The position numbers and the translations under genes are program-made. The notes beneath the pieces were generated by a model. That model saw only the letters and a program-made list of their open reading frames with translations, made no database searches and had not been told where the DNA came from. This document shows positions 16,086 to 23,038 of a stretch of 64,000 nucleotides of DNA, in pieces. How positions within the stretch are numbered: the stretch's first letter is position 1; the number at the start of each line of letters is the position of its first letter. The DNA is from CAVTJL01 sp963735065 (GTDB taxonomy: Bacteria; Pseudomonadota; Alphaproteobacteria; Geminicoccales; Geminicoccaceae), in contig CAVTJL010000008.1 of the NCBI GenBank assembly GCA_963735065.1, forward strand, positions 124,001 to 188,000, given 5' to 3'.

Positions 16086-16992
16086 GCCGGGGGCAGGGCG
16101 GGGAGGGCGGGCCGCGCCCGGGCGCCGCCGCGGCCGCCGCGAGACGCTGGCGGCAGCGCTCCTCCTGGCTCTGCTGGCCCTCCTGGCGGCCCTGGCCCCC
16201 CTGGTCGCCAGGGCGCTGGGCCTCACGCCGGATGCGGTCGATCTCTTCGGTCGTCTGGCGCCGCCCAGCCTCGCCCATCCCCTCGGCACCGACGAGCTGG
16301 GCCGCGACGTGCTGGTACGGCTGCTCTATGGCGGACGCGTCTCGCTGCTCGTCGGTCTCGCGGGCGCCCTGCTCGCGGGCGGGCTGGGCACGGCCGTGGG
16401 GCTGGTCGCCGGCTATCTGGGCGGCCGGACGGATGCGCTGCTGATGCGCCTTACCGACGCCGTCCTCGCCTTGCCCATCCTGCCGCTCCTCATCGTGCTG
16501 GGCGCGCTCGATCTCGGCAAGCTCGGCCTCGGCGGGGCGCTGGCGAGCGGGCCCTGGGCCAGCGCCGTCCGCGTGGTCGTGGTCGTCGCCCTCTTCGGAT
16601 GGCCCACGGCCGCCCGCCTCGTGCGGGCGCGCACCTTGAGCCTCGCGCGCGAGAGCTACGTGCTGGCGGCGCGCGCCCTGGGCGCCGGCTCGACCGCGGT
16701 CATGGCCCGGCACATCCTGCCCAACGTCGCCGCACCGGCCATCGTCGCGACCACGCTCGCCGTGGGCAACGTCATCCTCGCCGAATCGGTGCTGAGCTTC
16801 CTCGGCCTCGGCGTCCAGCCGCCGCTGCCCAGCTGGGGCAACATGCTCACCGGCGCTCAGGACCTCGTCATGACCTCCCCCAGCCTCGCGGTCTGGCCCG
16901 GCCTCCTGATCTTCCTCACCGTCCTGGGCTTCAACACGCTGGGCGACGGCCTGCTCGTCCTGCTCGATCCCCGGGCGCGCGAGCGGTCGTGA
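16075..16992 (+). CDS. ABC transporter permease, DppC/OppC-like
   Basis: A 305-residue partner permease. It has a basic N-terminus, then a transmembrane helix and HPLGTDELGRDVLVRLLYGGR, the hallmark of DppC-type subunits. The coupling loop RESYVLAARALGAGSTAVMARH follows, and the C-terminus shows FNTLGDGLLVLLDPR. Its ATG lies inside the end of the upstream gene. Both DppD/DppF ATPases normally follow in such operons; here the next gene is comF, so ATPases must come from elsewhere or were lost. Confidence 0.9.
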   Translation: MTTEPGAGRGGRAAPGRRRGRRETLAAALLLALLALLAALAPLVARALGLTPDAVDLFGRLAPPSLAHPLGTDELGRDVLVRLLYGGRVSLLVGLAGALLAGGLGTAVGLVAGYLGGRTDALLMRLTDAVLALPILPLLIVLGALDLGKLGLGGALASGPWASAVRVVVVVALFGWPTAARLVRARTLSLARESYVLAARALGAGSTAVMARHILPNVAAPAIVATTLAVGNVILAESVLSFLGLGVQPPLPSWGNMLTGAQDLVMTSPSLAVWPGLLIFLTVLGFNTLGDGLLVLLDPRARERS

Positions 16993-17062
16993 GGAGATGG
17001 CCGCGTCGGGCACCGGCCAGGGGCAGGGGGGCGGCGCGGGTGACAACCTGGAGATGAATGTC

Positions 17063-17092
17063 TTCTCATAATGCTAGCCTTGTGGCTATGAT
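17063..17092 (+). promoter_or_regulatory. Candidate promoter for comF-grxC-DUF1178
   Basis: TTCTCA (17063-17068) and TATGAT (17087-17092) with an 18-bp spacer lie 30 bp before the comF start. A small inverted repeat TAGCC-TTGT-GGCTA (17075-17088) overlaps the -10 region. Confidence 0.35.
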
Positions 17093-17121
17093 CCCGCCGC
17101 GGTGGCAGCGGGGGGCCATGC

Positions 17122-17877
17122 ATGATCCGGTCGATGGCGGCTCAACACCTTGCTGTCGCGGCGCTCGATGTCGTCCTCCCGCCCCGTTGCCTCGCCTGCG
17201 GGGGCGCCGTCCCGGTCCAGGGGGAGCTGTGCCAGGGCTGCCTCGCCGCCCTCGACTTTCTGGGCCCGCCCCATTGCCTGACCTGTGGCCTGCCCAGCGG
17301 CGAGGATCCGGGCCTCGGCGCGTGCCGCGGCTGCGCCGGCCTGCCACGCTCGCTCGACCGGCTGCGAGCCGCCGTGTCCTACAATGACGGCAGCCGGCGC
17401 CTCATCCTCAACCTCAAGCATGGCGAGCGTCTCGAGGGCGTCGGCCGCATGGCGCGCTGGATGGCGCGCGCCGGCGCCGACATCCTGGGCGACGCCGATC
17501 TCGTCTGTCCCGTGCCGCTGCACCGCTGGCGGCTCGTGCGGCGCGGTTTCAACCAGGCGGCCCTGCTCGGGCGGGAGGCCGCCCTCAGCCACGGCAGGAC
17601 CTTCGTCGTCGACCTGCTCGAGCGGCCGCGGGCGACCCTGACGCAGCGCGGGCTGGGCGCGCTGGCGCGGCGGCGCAACATCACCGCCGCGGCCTTCCGC
17701 GTGGGCCGGCGTCACGAGGCGCTGGTGAGGAACGCGCGGATCGTCCTCGTCGACGACGTCCTGACCACCGGCGCCACGCTCGAGGCCTGCGCCGCGGCGC
17801 TGCGTGGCGCGGGCGCACGATCCGTCGACGGCCTGGTTCTTGCTAGGGTGGTGGCAGCGCCGGGCGATCCCATATGA
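17122..17877 (+). CDS. ComF-family protein (phosphoribosyltransferase domain)
   Basis: A 251-residue ComF/GntX-type protein. The N-terminal zinc-binding region has paired cysteines (CLACGG, CQGC, CLTCG, CRGC). The C-terminal phosphoribosyltransferase-like domain carries the PRPP-loop motif ARIVLVDDVLTTGAT. ComF proteins are linked to DNA uptake in competent bacteria, but many non-competent alphaproteobacteria have one of unknown role. It leads comF-grxC-DUF1178, a common alphaproteobacterial order. The nitrilase-family gene often found between the last two is absent. Confidence 0.9.
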   Translation: MIRSMAAQHLAVAALDVVLPPRCLACGGAVPVQGELCQGCLAALDFLGPPHCLTCGLPSGEDPGLGACRGCAGLPRSLDRLRAAVSYNDGSRRLILNLKHGERLEGVGRMARWMARAGADILGDADLVCPVPLHRWRLVRRGFNQAALLGREAALSHGRTFVVDLLERPRATLTQRGLGALARRRNITAAAFRVGRRHEALVRNARIVLVDDVLTTGATLEACAAALRGAGARSVDGLVLARVVAAPGDPI

Positions 17878-17931
17878 AGACAGCTGTGTGATCGGCGGTT
17901 TGCTGGTGCGACTCTGGGTTGGCGGTTTAAG

Positions 17932-18222
17932 ATGGCGCAGATCGAGATCTATACCTCGCCGCTCTGTCCCTATTGCTGGCGGGCGAAGCGGCTCCTCGAC
18001 AAGAAGGGCGTCTCCTACGTCGAGATCGACATCTGGCGAGAGCCCGGACGCCGGGCCGAGATGATCGAGCGTGCCGCCGGCCGGCACACCGTGCCCCAGA
18101 TCTTCATCGACGGGCGCGGCCTTGGTGGCTGTGACGATATCCACGCCCTCGACGCGCGTGGCGGGCTCGATCCCCTGCTGGGGGGCGGCTCTGCACGCGA
18201 AGCGATGAAGGCCGCCGAATGA
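17932..18222 (+). CDS. grxC: Glutaredoxin 3
   Basis: A 96-residue dithiol glutaredoxin. The active site CPYC is at residues 12-15 (YTSPLCPYCWRAKRLL). The glutathione-binding TVPQIFI and GGCDDIHALD motifs are both present. It reduces disulfides and glutathionylated proteins in the cytoplasm with glutathione as donor. Length is normal for GrxC. It follows comF after 54 bp and overlaps the DUF1178 start by ATGA. Only a weak Shine-Dalgarno is visible. Confidence 0.95.
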   Translation: MAQIEIYTSPLCPYCWRAKRLLDKKGVSYVEIDIWREPGRRAEMIERAAGRHTVPQIFIDGRGLGGCDDIHALDARGGLDPLLGGGSAREAMKAAE

Positions 18223-18641
18223 TCCGCTTCTCCCTCCGCTGTAGCCAGGACCACGAGTTCGAGGGCTGGTTCCGCGACAATGCGAGCTTCGATTCGCAGG
18301 TCGAGCGCCAGGTGCTCGAGTGCCCCGTGTGCGGTGATCATGAGATCGTCAAGGCCCTGATGGCGCCCGCCGTCAGCCGGTCGCGCGAGGCAGCGCCCGC
18401 CGATCCCAGGAAGCAGGCCATGGCGCAGATGCTCAAGATGATGCGCGCCGTCCGCGAGCATGTGGAGACCAACTTCCAGAACGTGGGCGACCGCTTCCCC
18501 GAGGAGGCGAGGCGCATGCACTATGGCGAGGCCGAGAAGCAGGACATCTACGGCGAGGCCACCCGCGAGGAGGTCAAGGAGCTCGTCGAGGAGGGTGTGC
18601 CCGTGCAGCCCCTGCCGATGGTGCCCAAGCTCGAGAGCTGA
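18219..18641 (+). CDS. DUF1178 family protein
   Basis: A 140-residue protein of unknown function, recognised by its N-terminus MIRFSLRCSQDHEFEGWFRDN. A possible metal-binding CPVC follows at about residues 37-40, and the end reads EEGVPVQPLPMVPK. The Cys pattern (C8, C37, C40) suggests a small zinc ribbon. It starts inside the stop of grxC, so it is translationally coupled. Conserved linkage to grxC suggests a redox or metal theme, which is inference. It converges on fabI with a gap of 12 bp. Confidence 0.88.
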   Translation: MIRFSLRCSQDHEFEGWFRDNASFDSQVERQVLECPVCGDHEIVKALMAPAVSRSREAAPADPRKQAMAQMLKMMRAVREHVETNFQNVGDRFPEEARRMHYGEAEKQDIYGEATREEVKELVEEGVPVQPLPMVPKLES

Positions 18642-18653
18642 GCCGCCCGCCCG

Positions 18654-19433
18654 TCAGTCGATGATGTGATACCCGCCGTCGATGTAGACGGTATCGCCGG
18701 TGATGAGCTTGGCCGCATCGGTGGCGAGATAGGCCGTGGCCAGGCCCACATCCTCGATCGAGACCAGGGCCCGTGCGGGCGCCTTCTCCATCGCCCGCTG
18801 CAGCAGCGCATCGAACTGGTTGATGCCGGAGGCCGCCCGTGTCTTGAGCGGGCCCGGCGAGATCGCGTGGACCCGGATGCCCTTGGGGCCCAGCTCGGCC
18901 GCCATGTAGCGCGTCGACGCCTCCAGCGCCGCCTTCACCGGCCCCATCATGTTGTAGTGCTCGACCACCATCGTCGAGCCGTAATAGGTCATGCAGAAGA
19001 GCGTGCCGCCCTTGGGCATCAGCGGCTCGGCGAGCTTCGCCATCCTGATGAAGGAATGGCAGGAGATGTCCATCGCGGTGAGAAAGCCCTCGCGCGAGCA
19101 GTCGACGACCCGCCCGTGCAGGTCGTCGCGCGGCGCGAAGGCGATCGAGTGCAGCACGAAGTCGATCCCGCCCCACTCCTTCTCGATGCGCGCGAACACC
19201 GCCTCGAGCTCGCCCGGGTTGCGCAGATCGAGCGGCATCAGGATCGACGCCTCGAGCTCCCCCGCCAGCGGCTCCACATGCGGCCTGGCCTTCTCGTTCA
19301 GGTAGGTGACGGCCAGCTCGGCACCCAGATAGCGAAAGCCCTTGGCACAGCCCCAGGCGATCGACTGGTCGTTGGCGATCCCGGTGACGAGGCCCCGCTT
19401 GCCGGCGAGGGTGACGGAAGAAGGGTCGAACAT
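18654..19433 (-). CDS. fabI: Enoyl-[acyl-carrier-protein] reductase (NADH), FabI
   Basis: A 259-residue FabI catalysing the last reduction of each fatty-acid elongation cycle. Family features are KRGLVTGIANDQSIAWGCA, with the FabI-type nucleotide loop, LHSIAFAPR, and the catalytic Tyr/Lys pair spaced by six in YNMMGPVKAALE. The C-terminus reads TVYIDGGYHIID. The triclosan-target fold is intact. It is the last gene of the minus-strand phaC-DUF3141-pta-ackA cluster, 17 bp after ackA. It could be a pathway-specific second FabI rather than the housekeeping copy; that cannot be decided here. Confidence 0.93.
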   Translation of the reverse strand: MFDPSSVTLAGKRGLVTGIANDQSIAWGCAKGFRYLGAELAVTYLNEKARPHVEPLAGELEASILMPLDLRNPGELEAVFARIEKEWGGIDFVLHSIAFAPRDDLHGRVVDCSREGFLTAMDISCHSFIRMAKLAEPLMPKGGTLFCMTYYGSTMVVEHYNMMGPVKAALEASTRYMAAELGPKGIRVHAISPGPLKTRAASGINQFDALLQRAMEKAPARALVSIEDVGLATAYLATDAAKLITGDTVYIDGGYHIID

Positions 19434-19450
19434 CGCGCGGGTCTCCAGGG

Positions 19451-20644
19451 CTAGGCGGCTCGCAGCACGGCCAGCGTGTGGCGGGCGATCATCAGCTCCT
19501 CGTCGGTCGGCACGACGTAGCAGGCGATGCGGCTCGTCGGCGTCGAGAGCAGCGGCCCGTTCTTGGCATTGGCCTCTGTGTCGAGCTCGAGGCCCATCCA
19601 GGCGAGACGCTGGGCCACCTTGGCCCGCACGGGCGCTGCGTTCTCGCCGATGCCGGCCGTGAAGACAAAGCCGTCGAGGCCGCCCAGCGAGGCCGCGAGA
19701 GCACCCGTGAGCTGGGCGATGCGATAGGCGAAATAGTCGATCGCGAAGGCCGCCTGCGGATCGTCGCTGGCGAGCAGGTCGCGCACATCGTTGCTGACGC
19801 CCGAGATCCCCTTGAGGCCGCAGTCGTGGTAGAGAAAATGCTCCACCTCGTCCGGCTTCATGCCCTTTTGCGCCAGCAGGTAGAGCACGACACCGGCGTC
19901 GAGCTGCCCGGGACGCGTGCCCATCGGCAGGCCGTCCAGCGCCGTGAAGCCCATCGTGCTCTCGATGCTCTTGCCGCCCTCGAGCGCGCACATCGAGGCC
20001 CCGCTGCCCAGATGCGCCACGATCACGCGGCCGCCCGCGATCGCCGGCGCCACCTCAGGAAGCCGGCCGGCGATGTACTCGTAGGACAGCCCGTGGAAGC
20101 CGTACCGCCGCACGCCCTCCTCGTGCAGCGCCTTCGGGATCGCGAGCCAGTCGGCCAGTGCTGGATGCTTGCGGTGGAAAGCGGTGTCGAAGCAGGCGAC
20201 CTGCAGGAGATCCGGTCGGCGGCGGCGGATCGAGCGGATCGGCGCCAGATTGTGCGGCTGATGGAGCGGCGCCAGCGGCACGAGCGTCTCGAGGGTCTTC
20301 AGCACCTCGTCGTCGACCGCGATCGGCGCGCTGTAGCTGGGGCCCCCGTGCACCACGCGATGGCCGACCGCAACCGGCGGCGCCCCCATATGGGCCATAA
20401 GCCAGGCGCCGAGCTTGTCCTGGGCGGCCGCAGCGTCAGCCACCTCCGAGGCGTCGTGGGTCTCGTCGGCCAGCACGGCGCCGCTGGCGTCGCGGGCGAT
20501 GAGATGCGGCCGCGTCCCGATGCCCTCGAGCTGGCCCTTGAGCCGGCGGGTGAGCTGGTTGCCCTCGCCGATGGCGAAGACCTCGAACTTGATGCTCGAG
20601 GAGCCGGCATTGACGACGAGGATGCCCCCCTCCACCGCGCTCAC
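19451..20644 (-). CDS. ackA: Acetate/propionate family kinase
   Basis: A 397-residue acyl kinase interconverting acyl-phosphate and ADP with the free acid and ATP. It shows VVNAGSSSIKF at the N-terminus, GFHGLSYEYIAGRLP (kinase signature), AHLGSGASMCALEGGKS and FTAGIGENAAPVR. The GTG start at 20644 overlaps the TGA of the phosphotransacetylase gene (GTGA), so the two are coupled. That agrees with their sequential reactions. Acetate is the default substrate; propionate or butyrate is also possible because the partner is fused to a MaoC domain. Confidence 0.92.
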   Translation of the reverse strand: MSAVEGGILVVNAGSSSIKFEVFAIGEGNQLTRRLKGQLEGIGTRPHLIARDASGAVLADETHDASEVADAAAAQDKLGAWLMAHMGAPPVAVGHRVVHGGPSYSAPIAVDDEVLKTLETLVPLAPLHQPHNLAPIRSIRRRRPDLLQVACFDTAFHRKHPALADWLAIPKALHEEGVRRYGFHGLSYEYIAGRLPEVAPAIAGGRVIVAHLGSGASMCALEGGKSIESTMGFTALDGLPMGTRPGQLDAGVVLYLLAQKGMKPDEVEHFLYHDCGLKGISGVSNDVRDLLASDDPQAAFAIDYFAYRIAQLTGALAASLGGLDGFVFTAGIGENAAPVRAKVAQRLAWMGLELDTEANAKNGPLLSTPTSRIACYVVPTDEELMIARHTLAVLRAA

Positions 20645-22053
20645 GCCGCCGGCACCTTGGGGATCGAGCGGAGATGGTGGGCATAGAGCGCCGCCACCGC
20701 GCAGGAGGCCATGCGCGTCCGGACACTGTCTGCCCGCGAGGTCAGGATGATCGGCACGCGCGCGCCCAGCACGATCCCGGCGGCATCGGCACCCGCGAGG
20801 AAGGAGAGGTTCTTGGCCAGCATGTTGCCGGCCTCGAGGTCGGGCACGACCAGAATCTGCGCCCGTCCCGCCACCGGCGAGACGATGCCCTTGATCGCCG
20901 CGGCCTCGGGGCTGATGGCATTGTCGAGCGCGAGCGGGCCGTCGAGCAGCCCGCCCTTGATCTGCCCGCGATCCGCCATCTTGCACAGCGCCGCCGCATC
21001 GATCGTGCCCGGGATCTTGGGCGTCACCGTCTCGACCGCCGAGACGATGGCGACCCTGGGCGTGTTCAGGCCCAGGCCGTGATGCAGGTCGATCGCGTTC
21101 TGGACGATGTCGCGCTTCACCTCGAGGTCGGGAAAGATGTTCACCGCCGCATCGGTGATGAAGAGGGGGTCGGCGTAGCTCGGCACGTCCATGATGAAGA
21201 CGTGGCTGATCCGCCGCTCGGTCCTGAGCCCGCCGTCGCGCGCCGCCACCTCGTGCAGCAGCTCGTCCGTGTGCAGGCTGCCCTTCATCAAAAGCTCGGC
21301 CTTGCCCTCGCGCACCAGGGCCACGGCACGCGCCGCGGCGGCATGGCTGTGCGGCACGTCGATCAGCTCGAAGCGGCTGATGTCGAGCCCGTGCTGCGCC
21401 GCCACGCCCCGCACCTTGGCCGCGGGGCCGACGAGCACGGGGTCGATGATCGCCTCCTCCGCCGCCTCGACGGCACCCCTGAGCGAGGTCTCGTCGCAGG
21501 GATGGGCGACCGCGGTCGGGATCGCGATACCCGAGCGGGCCCTGGCGATCAGCCGATCGTACTTCTCGTGATGGCGGACCTGCACCTGCGGAAGCTCGTG
21601 GGCCGGCGCCCTCAGCTTCTCGGTCGGTGCCGCAACCTCGGCCGTGCCCGAGAGCACGGTGTGTCCCTCCTGGTTCACGCACTGGCAGTCGAAAAGCACG
21701 ATGTGCCTCTCCGGCCGCTTCTCGCGCGCGGTCACCGTGACCTTGATGGTGTCGCCGGCGCGCACGGGTGCCGAGAAGTGGAGATCCTGGCTGAGATAGA
21801 TCGTGCCGGCGCCGGGCAGCCTGTTGCCCAGCAGGTTGGAGATGAGGCCGGCGGAGAGCATCCCGTGCGCCACGACGCCGTGAAAGCGCATCGTCTTCGC
21901 GTAGGCATCGTCCAGATGCATCGGATTGGCGTCGCCCGAGACCGCGGCGTAGAGCTCGATGTCCTCCCGGCCGATCGCCTTGGAAAGCGAGGCGCTCTCG
22001 CCGATCGCGATCTCGTCGAAGGTACGGTTCTCGACCGTCCTGGGCTCGCTCAT
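20641..22053 (-). CDS. Bifunctional MaoC-type enoyl-CoA hydratase / phosphate acetyl(butyryl)transferase
   Basis: A 470-residue fusion. Residues 1-140 are a MaoC hotdog hydratase domain with the hydratase-2 motif around AAVSGDANPMHLDDAYA and HGMLSAGLISNLLG. Residues 160-470 are a phosphate acyltransferase (Pta/Ptb type) with KAELLMKGSLHTDELL and MADRGQIKGGLLDGPLALDNA. It should move acyl groups between CoA and phosphate, passing acyl-phosphate to the coupled kinase. The fused hydratase domain resembles those making (R)-3-hydroxyacyl-CoA, the monomer used by the PHA synthase of the same cluster. The ATG at 22053 has AGGAGC upstream. Confidence 0.9.
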   Translation of the reverse strand: MSEPRTVENRTFDEIAIGESASLSKAIGREDIELYAAVSGDANPMHLDDAYAKTMRFHGVVAHGMLSAGLISNLLGNRLPGAGTIYLSQDLHFSAPVRAGDTIKVTVTAREKRPERHIVLFDCQCVNQEGHTVLSGTAEVAAPTEKLRAPAHELPQVQVRHHEKYDRLIARARSGIAIPTAVAHPCDETSLRGAVEAAEEAIIDPVLVGPAAKVRGVAAQHGLDISRFELIDVPHSHAAAARAVALVREGKAELLMKGSLHTDELLHEVAARDGGLRTERRISHVFIMDVPSYADPLFITDAAVNIFPDLEVKRDIVQNAIDLHHGLGLNTPRVAIVSAVETVTPKIPGTIDAAALCKMADRGQIKGGLLDGPLALDNAISPEAAAIKGIVSPVAGRAQILVVPDLEAGNMLAKNLSFLAGADAAGIVLGARVPIILTSRADSVRTRMASCAVAALYAHHLRSIPKVPAA

Positions 22054-22123
22054 GCGCTCCTGTCCTTGCGTCGCGGTCATCGGCATGGGTCGGGGAGGAG
22101 GGGCGGCCAGCGGCCGCCGCCCG

Positions 22124-22585
22124 CTACCAGCTCAGGAACATGCCGACATGGCCGGGCATGCCGTCTGGATAGTCGAGGACGCGCGCCGACAGGCGATAGC
22201 CGCGCGGCTGCAGCTCGCGGACGTAGTAGTCGTAAGCGCTGCGCGCGAAGCCCGCGAGCGAGTCCGGCCAGTCGGGCTCGCCATTGTTGATGGCGCGGCC
22301 ATGGTCGGGAAGAAAGCTCGCGCGGAACTTCACGGCCATGATCTCGGTCTGGCCCATGGAGGCGGCACGCCGCAGATGGGTCTCGAGCCAGGCGACCGTG
22401 TCCGGCCCGATCTTCTCCTCCTCGAACCGGCGATGCAGCTCGCGCTCGTGGCGCTGGTGCTCCTCGACACGGGCACGCGCCTCGCGTGCCTTCTCCGCCT
22501 CGATCTTCTCGGCGACCTTGTGCAGCTCGTCGGATGTCGGCAGGTGCGCCTGCGCTGGGCGGTCCGCCCTTCCGTTCTGAGGCAT
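22124..22585 (-). CDS. Uncharacterised protein, tandem paralogue A of the PHA cluster
   Basis: A 153-residue soluble protein I do not recognise. The N-terminal half is a highly charged predicted helix (TSDELHKVAEKIEAEKAREA...). The C-terminal half is compact and ends in LDYPDGMPGHVGMFLSW. It is clearly homologous to its neighbour at 22598: DELHK-A--IE, GRAINN-EPDW-DSL-G and the ending LDYPDG--G-VG--LSW are shared. A GGAGAG lies about 6 bp before the ATG. No signal peptide or membrane segment. Its position suggests a cytoplasmic role in polyester or acyl-phosphate metabolism, which is inference. Confidence 0.8.
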   Translation of the reverse strand: MPQNGRADRPAQAHLPTSDELHKVAEKIEAEKAREARARVEEHQRHERELHRRFEEEKIGPDTVAWLETHLRRAASMGQTEIMAVKFRASFLPDHGRAINNGEPDWPDSLAGFARSAYDYYVRELQPRGYRLSARVLDYPDGMPGHVGMFLSW

Positions 22586-22597
22586 CCAGCTCTCCGT

Positions 22598-23026
22598 CTA
22601 CCAGCTGAGGTAGATCCCGACGTCGCCCAGATTTCCATCCGGATAGTCGAGGATCTGGGCCTTGGCGCGATAGCCGAGCGGCTCCAGCTCGGTCTTGTAG
22701 AAGTCCATCGCCCGCTTGGCCCAGCCCTGCAGCGAGTCCGCCCAGTCGGGCTCGAAGTTGTTGATGGCGCGGCCGCCGTCGGTGCAGAAGGAGGCGGGAA
22801 AGCGCATCACCATGACCTCGTGTATGCCCTGCTCCGCCGCGCGCTTCAGCACCGTCGCCAGGCGATCGCGGACATCCGGGCGCAGGTCGCGCGCCATGAA
22901 AGCCTCGCGCATCTGGCGCTGCTCGTCGTCGGCCGTGCGCTTCTTCGCCAACGCCTCCTTGACCTTGGCCATCTCGATGTCGTCGGCGATCTTGTGCAGC
23001 TCGTCGGGCTTGATCAGGCTCGCCAT
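22598..23026 (-). CDS. Uncharacterised protein, tandem paralogue B of the PHA cluster
   Basis: A 142-residue paralogue of the gene at 22124, 12 bp upstream of it. It opens MASLIKPDELHKIADDIEMAK, a charged helical region, and ends in LDYPDGNLGDVGIYLSW. The core GRAINNFEPDWADSLQGW matches paralogue A. Its Shine-Dalgarno (GGGAGGA) overlaps the stop of the DUF3141 gene 13 bp away, so the genes are probably co-translated. The conserved Asn-Asn, Glu-Pro-Asp-Trp and terminal Ser-Trp would be the first residues to test. I know no function for this family. Confidence 0.8.
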   Translation of the reverse strand: MASLIKPDELHKIADDIEMAKVKEALAKKRTADDEQRQMREAFMARDLRPDVRDRLATVLKRAAEQGIHEVMVMRFPASFCTDGGRAINNFEPDWADSLQGWAKRAMDFYKTELEPLGYRAKAQILDYPDGNLGDVGIYLSW

Positions 23027-23038
23027 CGGATATCCTCC

